From Reticulitermes lucifugus (taxonomy: Eukaryota; Arthropoda; Insecta; Blattodea; Rhinotermitidae): a stretch of DNA of 35,230 bases. The DNA lies in assembly GCA_026260175.1 (NCBI GenBank), contig JAKCWW010002569.1, positions 1 to 35,230 of the forward strand, in the 5' to 3' direction. Below, in pieces: positions 21,701-32,204 of the stretch. The translations under genes and the position numbers were made by a program. The notes under the pieces were generated by a model. It searched no databases and was not told where the DNA came from. It saw only the letters and a program-made list of their open reading frames with translations. The first letter of the stretch is position 1, and the number at the start of each line of letters is the position of its first letter.

Positions 21701-24700
21701 TAGTGGTAGATTATTAAAAATTTTTACACCTGAGTAGTGAACTCCTTGTTGATAGATAGTTAAATTTGCCAATGGCAAATAGAGATTGTTACTTTGTCTA
21801 GTTTGTGCGCTTTGATTTTCAGAGTTTATTGTAAAAAGATCTGTTATTTACCACAAATAAAATAAGATAAAATTATACTATGATTTTAGTGGTAAAATTT
21901 CTAATTTTTTGAATAAATTCCTACAAGAGTTCCTACTCTTACATCCCATTATAATCCTGATTGCCCTCTTTTGTATTTTGAAAATTTCTAGACTGTGGGA
22001 AGAGTTCCCCCCAAAAAGAATACCATAAGTGATAACAAGAGTGGAAAAGAGACTAATAGATGATTATCAATGTTGAATGAGACATGTATGCCTTGACAGA
22101 TCTAAGTACAAAACAAGCAGTATTGAATCTAGTCATAAGTAAGTCAGTGTGATTTCTCCAAGTTAATGTGTTGTCAATAGTTAAACCAAGAAATTTTATA
22201 TGAGAAATGTTTGAAATTGTTTTGTTATCATATCCAATTTTCTCACAAGGAAGCATGTTAGTTTTAGTTATAAATTGGATAAATTGTGTTTTCTCAAAAT
22301 TTAAGGAAAACAGGTTTGCCTTAAACCATTTATTTGGAAGTTCAGAAACCTTGGTTTAAAGTGGTAGTGACAAATGTTTCAGATCTCCAACTGCACTGTG
22401 ACTACTTCTTTATTTTTGCTGTGTTTTTGTCTCTCCCTTTTGCCCGGATCAGTGTCCACCATAAAATGGTAGGCTAATAAATATCATCCATTTAAATTTC
22501 TTGTTCAACTCTGTTGTCCTTGTCAGAAATGTTCAGTATTGATGTGAAAATATGTCTTGTTTTCTAGCATCACTTCAATGCCCCATCACACTTCTGTTGG
22601 TTCAACGCATTCAATAACTACTTTTTTTTTGAAGAAGAGGGTGCGTGTGTTTTAGACAAATTTCTACAGCGTGATGGTGGGAATGGTGTTGTGTTAGTGA
22701 TGGATCCTCCTTTTGGAGGCCGAGTGGAGCCTCTAGCCAAGACTGTTCTTGAAATCATGCAGCTACACAGAAAACTGTGTCCTAATATTCATACAGATAT
22801 GTTAGGTATGTTTATATTTATTGTGGAACTTCTACAAAATAAATTTTTACTTAATTTTACTACATTGCAATTACACAGGATAAAATGTTGGACGTGTAAT
22901 TGTTAAAGATGATTGTCCTTCATCTAATCCAATACTTCATTACATATTTTCTTAAGCTTAGAATATGAGAAGGGGAGGAAATGGGCTTTCAGAACTAGGT
23001 AGGTGCTCAAGTGTCAGCTTAAAAGCCTGGGGAATTATGAACACTTATTTTTAAGGAATTACTACAATGCAGGTCGGGGAAAAGTTTGTGGTTGCTCAGG
23101 TCTGCATATCTCATTGCTGGGAGCAGATTTAGACACTGGAAATAACTTCTTAAAATAGAGAATTTTGGAGCTAGGTAGGTGGCATCTACCCATGTCTGTG
23201 CCCATGTCCAGTCCTGAGTGTGAGTGTAAGGTTGAGACGTTCTCAATGAATACATTGTTTGCTTAGTTTTGTCCACATGTAGTTTTACGTGAATTAGGAA
23301 CCATCATATTTATGTAGTGCAGGGAAACTAAAATTATTCAAACATACATGAAAAAGTAAAGTTGCCCTTTGCTTAATTAAGCATTATGCCACGAAGACAT
23401 GTGGGGGAGTAGAGGTATAGCTTCACACATCCTTAAGTTAGGCACTAGATGGAGACAGTGGTCAGCTTCTCACCCTCTCACCCTAGCTGCTTTACCCCTG
23501 CGGAAAGAACTGCCGGCACTCACTGGATAGTAGCTGTTAGGCACCATAGCCAATCTGGACATTGTGGAGAAGAGAAAAATCTCTACCTGTACCAGGAATC
23601 AGGTGAACCCCAGTTCCATGGTTGTTCTTCCTGTAGAGAAGTCATGATAATGATAGAATATGCAGGTTGCAAATGGAGAAACGTGCAGGTACATTTATTT
23701 CACTCAGTGAGCTCAGCTTGGGCAGTACAAGTTGCAGCTTTTTCCTTTATTGCACCTCATTTTAGTATCATACATTACATTGGGCTAGTACAACTTGCAC
23801 CTCAGAAGATTGCACATCAGCCATTCTGCTAGGAAATTAAAAAGTACAAACATAGGGTTACATCCAGTGGCATGATGTTCATACCGAGTTACACAAAAGT
23901 CCGTTCAGTTGGTTCGGATATTACTCTGGGTGTGGGCGTACTTAAAACACTTCTTTTTCCTGAAAATGAAATGATAACTGAACTGTTAGAGTCACAATAG
24001 TAAGTGGAGTCACTGTGTGTCAGTCCTTGCTGCTGCACGATTAAGAGCTACCCACATTCTGTATATATACAAGTTTGAGGCTTGCATTTCTGTAGTTATG
24101 TATGTTAACAAGTAGTCATGAATACAAACAGGAAGTGGTAGCAATGGAATGCATGTGTGACTTGGTATTACAATGTCAACCTTTGTGAGTAAAATTGTTC
24201 TACATAGGAGCATTGCTTAGTGCATACTGTTATGAAGTTTGTTATCTTAGTGTAGATGCATCTATTTTTCCAGAACTTTTCAAGTAACTGAAGTTATTTA
24301 AGGTAAGTTGACACAGTTTGTTTCTAAAAATGTCTCTGCAGTGCTGGTAGCTTTAAGTGAATGATAATTCTGTTTATTCAAGCATTAATATGTCTCTATT
24401 ACATGGTGTATTGCAGTCCTTTGGATTTTCCCTTACTTTATGGAACCACAAATATTAGCGAGCTGCCCAGATTTCACCATGCTGGATTATAAAGTGGACT
24501 ATGACAACCATCCTTTATTTGCCTCAGGTAACTACACCAGTTCAAGGAACTTGAATGATGCATGTTTTAAAACAGGTACACATTAGCTTGTTTCTCTTTA
24601 CCAAACAGTTATAAATTCTCTCCTCTTATCACAGATAGATTGTATTATTTAGTTACTGTCAGATACTGAGATACCTCAGAATAGGTTGTGACTGCCTCCT

Positions 24701-27700
24701 TCCAACTCTTTACTTATTTACCATTTATAATATCTTTGGCAGTGAAAACAATGTCCATGGATGCACACTGGAAGAGATTTACTTCTGTACCAAAGGTCTG
24801 CTAACAACTAAGCAGTTACCAGACCTTTGGTACACAGGTACATGAAAAACCCTTCTGAACAAGTTTAAGTATGTATCCACGAGACACATATCCAAAGAAA
24901 TGATCAAGTGTGTAATATACAGTGAATGACATAATTGTATTCACCACATACTGCATGCAACATATCTTGAAAGCATAATCGATGTAAGAATTCACAACCA
25001 ATTACATCCACTCACCTCCAAATAATTTCAACAGAAGACTGACACAGCATGGCAAATGTTTAAAAGTTTCTAATGTTCATAAATGAGTTTTAATATTTTA
25101 TGGTTTTGTGCAAAGTCCCACATGTAAAAACAATAATAATTAATCCCAAGTCATCAGGATATTAACTAGCAAGAAAAAGTCACACAGCAATTAATATTTT
25201 ATATATTAAAAATCAGACTGAAAATAATATTTTCTGTTATATGTAAAATGAATGGAGTTCTCAATACCTTCATTTTAAATACAATATCACTGTGATAGTC
25301 CTCTGTATATATTTTTCTACAATTAGTCAGATGATGGCTTGCTTTCAAGCCATAACATGTAGCTAAAAAGCAAACATTTTGTTTTATTAATAAAGTTGTG
25401 GTGGACTGAGATTCCATTGCATTTGATCCTTGTTTGTTCTGTTTATTGAGCAGGTCCTAAAGGCCGCAAGCACGGATCTCCTGTGAGAATATTCACAAAT
25501 GCAAAACCAAAGGATATTCCACTCCCAAAAGAAGAAGGTTATCGATACTGTAGTATCTGTTTTCGTTGGGTTAGCAAAGAAAATCGTCACTGCACACAGT
25601 GCAACTCATGCACATCCAAGGTGATTCATATGTATTACATTGTTTAATAATAAAGCAGTATTACAGCAGAACCAAATATGAATAAAGAAGTCACATTCAT
25701 TTTGTATGAATAGTTTTACACTGTGCCTCAGCAGTAACGCAATTGTGAGTGTAGATCTGTATTGAAATTAGATGTGGGTGTAGATAATTTGTGTCCGTAG
25801 CAGAATTTAGATCTTGATATATAGTGCAGTGTAGGGATAGACAGACCATTTGTGCAGATTTGCAGCAAACACGTTCTGCCACCATTTTTAGTTCAGCATT
25901 GTATTCTACAGTTGAGGTTCTCATATCAGTGAAGATTGAGGTTATTCTTCTTGAATGTGACAACATTTGGCACATAGGTTCAGTGACTTCTCCTGCCCTG
26001 AAGATGGAGACAGCATGTTGCTCTGAAATGTAGGTGTCTAACAAACTGCATGGCATCACATCCCAGTAGAGTATTCTACTGTAGGAACACTGACTGATTT
26101 TCTTGAAACTCATTATGAACATCAAGGCCTGGAGGTGTTTCCATTTTGGTACTTACAGCAGAGGGTCCACAAACTTCCCAAAAATCTAGGAGCCACCTCC
26201 AAATTTTAGAAGCCAGAAGGGTAACATGAAGCAAGACCTATGAGTCTCACTGTTATCTGGTGCTTTACGCTTGGTGCTTGTGAACTGATACACATTTTTA
26301 TGTGTAAGGGCAAAAAAGCTGCAGTAATTATGCTGAAAACATTAGGCACCCCCATACAAAATTTAGCCACCTGGGCTTCACGCCTCCCTAACTTAATTGC
26401 ATTCTGTTATTTACGATAACATGATGATCATGCAACGTTTGAAGTGGCAGGAAAACAACCACTATTCTGAGTAGGATCCTGACATTTTGTGAGGAATCAA
26501 GGTGTTACTGTGTTATTTTCTAAGGAAACAAATAACAACATGGAATATAATTTTAATTTATGTCTAATACAAATTTATACTTTAAATGAAGCAGAGATGA
26601 AATTTTATAATTTCTTTAATAAATAGGCGATTGTACAAAAATGACATGACAAAATTAAGCTCTGCACATTTAATTTAATTTTTTTATATTGTGACTATTT
26701 AACAAAGTGCAAGGCAAAGAATTTCTATGCATTCATTGTGATACTTGTACACTAGTTAATTTTGCGACAGTGATTTGTATCTGCAGTGAATGAACATGAA
26801 GGCCAATGATGCATATTACCACAAAACTGCAAAGGTTGCATATGGAAAATTTGTATACTGCGCTGGATTACACATTTCCAGTTTTGTTACATGTTTTCAT
26901 TTTCTGGTCAGGATGGTCGAACATATATTCACTGTAATGAATGTATGAGGTGTGTGAAACCATCATGGAAACACTGTGCAACTTGTAAGCGCTGTTGCCT
27001 GCCAAGTCATGTTTGTGGAGAGTTTGTTCCTTCTCAGTTGTGTTTCAATTGTGGACAGCCTGGACATAAAAAGCGAGACTGCCCTAGTTTCAGCTGTGAC
27101 GCTGCTATTCGTATCAAGGTTAGTAATATTTTCATAAAGTACACTCCTTGTGTTTATTACCTAATGATGGTAATAACTTCAGAGTTATGTCAACTGATGA
27201 ACAAGCCAATCATCTAATTAACAAATATCCCCTAGGCACATAACTTGATTCTTTTTGTCTGAACTTAGTGATAAAATAAACCCAAATATTTTAAAATATA
27301 TCCCTAGAAATTATCACAAAAAACAAGTGCTACATTTGTCACTCAACAGATAGACTATTTTGAATGTGATCTAGTGACATTTCAGCACAAATTGCATCCC
27401 CATTAGTAACAGCAACCACTTAATGCTCTTCAGAAAAATAAGTACTGTTTCTTGTGAGAAACATAAAAAACATGCCAAGTACATACTGTGGACAAAGTGC
27501 AAAGATTTCTTATAGTAAAGCCGGTAATGCATACAGTAACCACTGTGCTTTAAAAGATTAAAACCCTGGCTTCAGCAAGACCATCGCTAGAGAGTTCTTC
27601 CCTTCAGGCTTTTCAAACAAAATTTTGTGTGCATTTTTCATTTTGTCCATGTTTATTGCATGTTCTACCCATCTCATCATCCGTGATTTACTAACACAAT

Positions 27701-28171
27701 TAAGTGAACTTTACAAATTATGAAGGTCCTTATTATGTAGTTTTCTCAACTGTCCTTTTACTTTCTCTTTCTTTGGTCCACTTTGTTCATGCACATACTC
27801 AGTTTTTCCTTAGAGTACTTAGAACAACTCTTTCTTTTGCCTTTCCATCCCTTCCTCCCTCCCTCTGCCTGTAATATTATTTATGTTTCAGAAAGTAAAC
27901 ATGTACACCTGTTAATAAATATGATCTCACATGATTTATTTTGCTTGTGCAGCCTTATTCCACTACACAGTTAAATCCAATGAAGATTGTCAAGAAGCGA
28001 AAATGCACAGAGAATAAGAATGATGAAGAAAAACAAGTATTTACAAATGTATCAAGTAAAAAACAGAAGCTGCAGAATGTAAATAGCAAAAAGTCAAGAA
28101 TAAATATGAAGAAGAAAAAGAAAAGGAAAACTAGAATGAACATAAGCAGGAGACAAAAGTTGCAGTTTTAA
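18721..28171 (+). CDS. ZCCHC4: ZCCHC4, 28S rRNA N6-adenosine methyltransferase, complete in eight exons
   Basis: Exons 18721-18796, 19222-19568, 20300-20500, 22568-22805, 24417-24527, 25454-25620, 26912-27118 and 27953-28171 all have GT/AG borders and matching phases. They give 521 residues, close to the 513 of the human protein. In order: a GRF zinc finger (CPHG at 23-26, then C45, C48, C54), a C2H2 finger (C106, C109, H122, H125), and a Rossmann methyltransferase with VLCLGTP at 177-183 and LLLDIDHRF at 200-208. The catalytic DPPF is at 254-257, followed by WIFPYF and [10 protein letters not shown] cysteine-rich DHHC-like zinc cluster runs from about residue 358 to 415. A CCHC knuckle is at C424, C427, H432 and C437, and a Lys/Arg-rich tail covers residues 450-521. 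The human enzyme methylates one adenosine of 28S rRNA in the nucleolus; the intact DPPF and zinc ligands suggest this copy is active. It is divergent to Rab28. Introns contain LINE, SINE, MITE and foldback insertions, but no exon is disrupted. Confidence 0.95.
19600..19700 (+). repeat. Foldback repeat family, left half, ZCCHC4 intron 2
   Basis: GAAGTTCTCACAGTGGTG, CCAGTCTTCTGGGATGTTATG and CCATGTAAACTGGTAAAT match the left half of the family. The right half is not clear. Confidence 0.55.
20235..20270 (+). repeat. ACT microsatellite in ZCCHC4 intron 2
   Basis: An (ACT)n run with one G interruption lies about 30 bases upstream of the exon 3 acceptor (20298-20299), between any branch point and the exon. 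It is in frame with exon 3 and would encode Thr residues if the acceptor were skipped. Confidence 0.85.
21099..21208. mobile_element. TTAA-flanked MITE (piggyBac-type), copy 2, ZCCHC4 intron 3
   Basis: Left end CCCTTTGGCACC and right end GGTGCCAAAGGG are perfect 12-bp inverted repeats. The left flank is TTAA (21095-21098); the right flank is TAAA, one base off. It shares ends and the ATATATAAT segment with the copy at 8316-8466 but is shorter. Confidence 0.78.
21240..22352 (-). mobile_element. 5'-truncated jockey-like LINE, reverse transcriptase C-terminus and 3' UTR
   Basis: Starting near 22349 the minus strand reads [19 protein letters not shown], then [14 protein letters not shown] and [10 protein letters not shown] second frame gives [19 protein letters not shown] and [20 protein letters not shown], and after a stop [20 protein letters not shown]. 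These are the end of the reverse transcriptase domain and the C-terminal region of non-LTR elements. Frameshifts and stops show decay. The 3' UTR ends in AATAAATAAATAC near 21240. It sits antisense in ZCCHC4 intron 3. Confidence 0.85.
23351..23640 (-). mobile_element. tRNA-derived SINE family 1, minus-strand copy, ZCCHC4 intron 4
   Basis: The reverse complement shows a B-box-like GGGTTCACCTGATTCC, TTTCTCTTCTCC, a GGGGTAAAGCAGC segment, CTCCATCTAGTGCCTAA, TACCTCTACTCCCCC, TCTTCGTGGCATAA and GGGCAACTTTAC. The 127-codon open frame at 23449-23832 is a shadow of this repeat. Confidence 0.8.
24777..24843. repeat. Strong hairpin in ZCCHC4 intron 5
   Basis: A perfect 15-bp inverted repeat, TGTACCAAAGGTCTG (24786-24800) and CAGACCTTTGGTACA (24820-24834), is extended inward by TAAC/GTTA after one mismatch, leaving a 9-base loop. 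It is extended outward by about seven more pairs with two mismatches. The resulting 67-base stem-loop has the size of a pre-miRNA or a tiny palindromic MITE. No second copy was seen in this window. Confidence 0.8.
25905..26085. repeat. Foldback repeat family, two-armed copy, ZCCHC4 intron 6
   Basis: The left arm GAGGTTCTCATATCAGTGAAG, TTCTTCTTGAATGTGACA and the right arm CCTGAAGATGGAGACAGCATG, GCTCTGAAATGTAGGTG, GCATGGCATCACATCCCAG are both present. The minus-strand 142-codon open frame ([13 protein letters not shown]) is its chance translation. Confidence 0.65.
26162..26400. mobile_element. hAT-like MITE relative, ZCCHC4 intron 6
   Basis: AGAGGGTCCACAAACTTCCC, AAAAATCTAGGAGCCACC and AAATTTTAGAAGCCAGAAGGG match the reverse complement of the MITE at 11363-11527 over its first half. 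The second half has diverged, and the right border near 26400 is uncertain. Confidence 0.5.
27558..27692 (-). mobile_element. LINE reverse transcriptase tail fragment, ZCCHC4 intron 7
   Basis: A single minus-strand frame reads [20 protein letters not shown], then [20 protein letters not shown] and a stop. It resembles the widespread 'MRWAGHVARMG..NAY+ILVGKPEGKRPLGRP' tail of non-LTR retrotransposon ORFs. Only about 45 codons remain. It is a different family from the LINEs at 17690 and 21240. Confidence 0.6.
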
Positions 28172-28234
28172 GTCACTTGAGTCCTCACTCCATTTCTCAG
28201 TCTTTTTCTTGTATTATTATTTGGTTTTATATGT

Positions 28235-28495
28235 GTACTGTCTTCTGGAATGTAAAACCATGTTGTCTGGTAGATGTGTGTATCTATCAGAGGAATGTGC
28301 TGTCCATCTTCAGGGTAGAAGAACAAGCTGCACGTAAATAAACAGTCAGTGATAGAAAATAGGAGAAAGGTTATGGGCCAAGAGCAAGCCAGTGGGATTG
28401 GTGTAAGTGAATATGCACAGTATTGGCAGCTTCCTCTGATATTGCAGTATGTAGCTACATCTCTGCAGAGCATCACATCCCAGAATGCAGTACTC
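28235..28495. repeat. Foldback repeat family, long copy after ZCCHC4
   Basis: The left arm is TGTCTTCTGGAATGTAAAACC, TGTTGTCTGGTAGATGTGTG, ATCAGAGGAATGTGCTGTCC, ATCTTCAGGGTAG. The inverted outer right arm is CTGCAGAGCATCACATCCCAG AATGCAG. It probably lies in the ZCCHC4 3' UTR or just past it. The minus-strand 132-codon open frame (AFWDVMLCRDV) is its shadow. Confidence 0.65.
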
Positions 28496-28602
28496 CTCTG
28501 ATTCACCTTCCTCTTCATGCATTGCTTTCCATTTATGTATCTTTCATGAGACTCTTTGCAGTTCATAGAGGGATTTGATACATTAACATTTTGGAAATGA
28601 AT

Positions 28603-28608
28603 AATAAA
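28603..28608 (+). terminator. Candidate ZCCHC4 poly(A) signal
   Basis: AATAAA lies 432 bases after the ZCCHC4 stop codon. If it is used, the 3' UTR would include the foldback repeat at 28235-28495. It is a bare hexamer match in AT-rich DNA. Confidence 0.3.
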
Positions 28609-28609
28609 T

Positions 28610-29620
28610 TATGATAGTGGCAGACAAATCTTTATCTTGGATACTTACATTAAAATGCCTATTTTAGAAAAAGTGAAGTGCATACATATCATAGATATAA
28701 CTTGACAAATATGAAGGTAAAATTTAACAAGGAAACAGCAACACAGACTAGTGAGGTGATAACACAGGGCTAAACGGAATTTCACTGGCTTTATAAAGAA
28801 TGATCCTGCTGCAATAGATCCCAGACTTTCAGCAATAAAATGATTATGCAGTGATGGTGGGGCAGCCACTTTCAGCAACTTGTGTGACAGGATACAGTTT
28901 CACATGGACTCAGGTATATGCCTACATATGATCACCACTGGTGCATGAATCATGATTTCATTGCTGAAGATCTGGGGCCTCTTGTACAATTATCACTCAG
29001 TATTCTTCTTTTCTTTATCGTGTCTGGACCATTAAATTAAAGATCTTTTGCCCAGTATTGGGCTACGTCAAATCCTTTTTTATTTGCAAGCCATAAATCC
29101 TCGAGGGTGCATTTCTGGGGGCAGTCCCTGCATGATAGGAGATGTCCCATCTCAGTATTTAATGAACTGTATTCATAATATCATACATGCTGAACTCACA
29201 CTAGTACACCAACTGAGGAAAAAAACTGTTCAGTCGTGCAGTTGGAAAAATAGTGGTTGACATCCTGAAAAGCACATACTCAGGAAAATAATATTAAGTT
29301 TAAATCTTTTGTTCTGTTTATTTGTCATTATGTGTCATAAACAGTTTTGGTGCACTTTAAATGTACATGTAAACAGAAAAATAAAATTGATATTGCATAA
29401 GGCAAGCATATTCTCAATTTTCATTTTGTGATGAGATTTGAACCTTTTCCTGTTATCTCGATCCCTTCTCGCCTTGCCAAGGCACTTCCTTCGATTTCAA
29501 CTGCAGGTTGAAAGTAGTTGTAATCTGAGACAGCTAACATGAGGCAATCCTCCTGATTGAGGCTGACAGATCCACAAAACAAAAGGGCTGGTGTGTTGTG
29601 AAATATCAGAATGTAGTACA
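28610..29620. other. Intergenic stretch, nothing recognised
   Basis: No exon with plausible borders and no repeat recognised. Short open frames (for example 29048-29260) have no family match. Confidence 0.5.
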
Positions 29621-29624
29621 GATT

Positions 29625-29715
29625 ATGGTCTTCAGGCTTTTGAAACTAGGTAGTCTTGTAGGTGCTTGTCAGTGTTTCAGAGGAATATACTGCTTCCATT
29701 TTCAGGATAGAGGGT
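29625..29715 (+). repeat. Foldback repeat family, left-half fragment
   Basis: GGTCTTCAGGCTTTTGAAAC, AGTCTTGTAGGTGCTTGTC, AGTGTTTCAGAGGAATATACTG and CTTCCATTTTCAGGATAGAG follow the family's left-arm order. Confidence 0.5.
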
Positions 29716-29984
29716 TGAGGCAGAAAATTCCTACAACACATTATCTGTTCAGTGCTGGCCTGGGTGCACTGTATGGACCTACAATTCTTCACCTGCTACC
29801 AGCCTCAGTTCATGGTATGGTCATGAATTAATTTAACGGTACTATGTATTTAAAACCCCTCTGTCTTGGGCAGTAGCTAGAATTGAAACCCCAGCATCAT
29901 TGAAGGATTAAAAACCACCTACAATACTGTACAGTGCCATAACCCAACACAATCTAAGTTCTAAGTTTTCACTGTAGTAAGAAT

Positions 29985-30395
29985 ATTAGATCATAGTATA
30001 GTGGTTAGCATACCTGCTTTGAATTTCAGAAAATGTGGGTTCAAATATCTGTCTGTAGACTGCACTAAGATGGGTTTTTGAGTCTCCCCCCCCCTCCATT
30101 TTTACATACACTATCTTCAGGTAGATCATGGCATAAAATGGTAATGGTGCATAATTTGTAATCAGACATGGTTCATATATCCCAAGACACTGGTTACTCT
30201 TCATCAGCTTTCTTGTGGTCTCCAGTTTCCCCATCATTAACTGACATAGGTCATGACCTGCTCACCATTTATGAGCACATTCCCATCTCATTTGATCCCA
30301 TATGTATATCCTCCACTGCTGAAGCAGCAAGTAGGAGGAGGGCAAGTCAGGCATCAAGCCCTCTACCCCTCACCCCACCAGATTAAAAAAAAACA
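29985..30395 (+). mobile_element. tRNA-derived SINE family 3 with poly(A) tail
   Basis: A tRNA-like head, TAGTATAGTGGTTAGCATACC at about 29994 and B-box-like GGGTTCAAATATC at about 30037, is followed by a roughly 330-base unrelated body. The unit ends in a poly(A) run at 30384-30393. The head resembles tRNA-Glu/Asp-type promoters. There is no other copy in this window, so family status is inferred. Confidence 0.5.
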
Positions 30396-30584
30396 AAGTT
30401 TGAAAAAGATAGAAAAAGAGGGGAATATACCAAATATTAACACAAAGAATCAAAATTATTTAAAAACTGTATTGTCCTAAACACAGAAGTGTTCTGTCTT
30501 TCTTTCTTACAAATTCATGTTTCAGAATCAAACGTCAACTTGTAAGCAAATTGTCTAACTGTACCCCTTGGAATAAATCTCGCA

Positions 30585-30690
30585 GTGTCTATGCTACTGT
30601 CTCCATCTTCTATCCTGAAGATGGAAGAAGCAGGTTCCTCTGAAACATTGGTGCCAATCTACTGAACTGTATAGCATTACGTCCCAACAA
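30585..30690 (+). repeat. Foldback repeat family, right-half fragment
   Basis: CCTGAAGATGGAAGAAGCAGG, TTCCTCTGAAACATTGGTGCC, ATCTACTGAACTGTATAGC and ATTACGTCCCAACAAGCTG match the family's right arm. Confidence 0.5.
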
Positions 30691-30785
30691 GCTGCCTTTC
30701 AGACAGCTCCAAGTTCCACCCAGCTACCTAATCAATAAGAAACAGAAGCCCTTTTCCAGGCATAAAGTGGCCAGAGCATGATGCT
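30690..30785 (+). mobile_element. SINE family 1 internal fragment
   Basis: CACCCAGCTACCTAATCAATAAG, AGAAGCCCTTTTCCAGGC and ATAAAGTGGCCAGAGC correspond to the middle of family 1. It directly abuts the foldback fragment before it. Confidence 0.5.
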
Positions 30786-30789
30786 GACA

Positions 30790-31285
30790 CACATCTGTAT
30801 TTATTGCATCAGGCAGATCTTCAGAAAACATCCTGCTATGAAACCTGAAAATTTTGGAAAATACTGTCATGCAGGTTATATGTTTATTCCATTAATAATT
30901 TTGTTTTTAGTTTTAATAAGGGTTTATTCTTTATTATGTTGGAACCTGCATATTTGTATTTCTACTGAGTCTGTTTATTGCATCCACATTCTGTTCTTAT
31001 TTGTATTCAGAAGTGGACAGCTGTGAATGAAAAGAAGAGGGGAACAGAAATGGATGGCAGAGATAAAGCATCTGTGCCCTGAATTATAAGTATCACGTCT
31101 TTCTCATACAAAGTAGCATTAAACCACGTGTGTGTGTGTTCATGTATGGGGGATGGAGTATGAAAGAAGAAAACATTTTTACTGGTGATGTAAGGTTCAT
31201 TAGATCAGCAGTGGCATATCTAAAACAATATAATTTTTATAACATAAAGCAAACGAATTAAACATTTTACACATCCCTCTTTGTG
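30790..31285. other. Intergenic stretch, nothing recognised
   Basis: The 82-codon frame at 30778-31026 shows no family resemblance. A short GT run lies near 31128-31139. Confidence 0.5.
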
Positions 31286-31286
31286 G

Positions 31287-31555
31287 GCCAGGATGGTGTA
31301 GTCGGTATAGAAACTCACCACAGGCTGGACGGCCTTGGGATCAAATCCCGGTGGGAAGAGATTTTCCACACACACCCAGCCTCCTATACAATGGGTACCG
31401 GGTCATTCTTGGGGGGTAAAGCAGCTTAGGTGTGGCGTTGACCACCCACCGCCATCTAGAGCTGAGGTTGAAGAAAAAGTGCAGCTACTATACCTCTTCT
31501 CCTATGTGCCTTCATGGTAGGTTATAGTGTGAACTTTTACCTTTTACTTTACTGA
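31287..31555 (+). mobile_element. tRNA-derived SINE family 1, near full length
   Basis: CCAGGATGGTGTAGTCGGTATAG as the A-box region, GGGATCAAATCCCGG as B box, then CCAGCCTCCTATACAATGGG TACCGGG, TTGGGGGGTAAAGCAGC, CACCGCCATCTAGAGC, ACCTCTTCTCCTATG, CTTCATGGTAGG and a final CTTTTACCTTTTACTTTAC tail. It is the clearest head in the family, and lies between ZCCHC4 and the inotocin gene. Confidence 0.88.
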
Positions 31556-31559
31556 TACC

Positions 31560-32140
31560 TCTCTACCATGCCTCTCGAATCCAGTGTTTACTGATGCCAT
31601 GAGGCCTATTACTGATTGATTATTTTCATTTAACGATACTGTTTCAACTGCAGAGTTTACACACTGACTAAGAGTCTCTCAGTCAATACATCCCTGTGTC
31701 TCAGTGTGAGATGTCAGTACCACTTTTCAATTATGACTTAATTTGCATCTTAAACTAGGCCTATCTAAAGGTACAAATATGACAAGATACACAAAGCCTT
31801 GTTCAGTTTTAAATAAACTTCACTTATTTCATGCCAAAAATGTAATTTTTATGCCTTCTTGATGTGAATTATAATTGGATGTCACATCGCTCTTCTGTAC
31901 ACATATGTTTTGTCTCCAAAATCACTTAACAGATTTTTATGAAAATTGGTTTTGTAAGTCTAAAATAAAAGTTGTATGGAAAATGTAATTTTGATCCACA
32001 TCTGTCTACCATAAATCCTGTTACAGAGGCAGTGTAAATATTTTCTCACGTCCCCAACATCGATCATCATATAACATATACCATTTTTGCTTCCAGGTTT
32101 CTATTTCATAGAATAAGCAATGTATTTAATCTCTGCTGCA
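31560..32140. other. Upstream flank of the inotocin gene
   Basis: AT-rich sequence with no recognised repeat or exon. It would contain the inotocin promoter and possibly a 5' UTR exon; a pyrimidine-rich acceptor-like TTTTTGCTTCCAG ends near 32097. Confidence 0.4.
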
Positions 32141-32147
32141 TTGTATC

Positions 32148-32153
32148 TATAAG
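32148..32153 (+). promoter_or_regulatory. Possible TATA box of the inotocin gene
   Basis: TATAAG lies 57 bases before the inotocin ATG, which would allow a start site near 32178 and a 5' UTR of about 25 bases. The ATG has A at -3. An alternative is a spliced 5' UTR: a good acceptor (TTTTTGCTTCCAG) lies near 32085-32097. The sequence cannot decide between the two. Confidence 0.2.
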
Positions 32154-32204
32154 AAGGCTGGACTCTGTAACAAGATACACACATTTTCCAGCCACAAACT
32201 GAAG

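Noticed and set aside
23449..23832. 127-codon open frame
   Set aside because: It overlaps a minus-strand SINE family 1 copy in a ZCCHC4 intron and matches no protein family I know.
25697..26125. 142-codon minus-strand open frame with [12 protein letters not shown]
   Set aside because: This phrase is the recurrent translation of the foldback repeat, also seen at 13952, 28168 and 32472.
28168..28566. 132-codon minus-strand open frame
   Set aside because: It is the shadow of the foldback repeat at 28235-28495 and overlaps the end of ZCCHC4 exon 8 by only a few bases.
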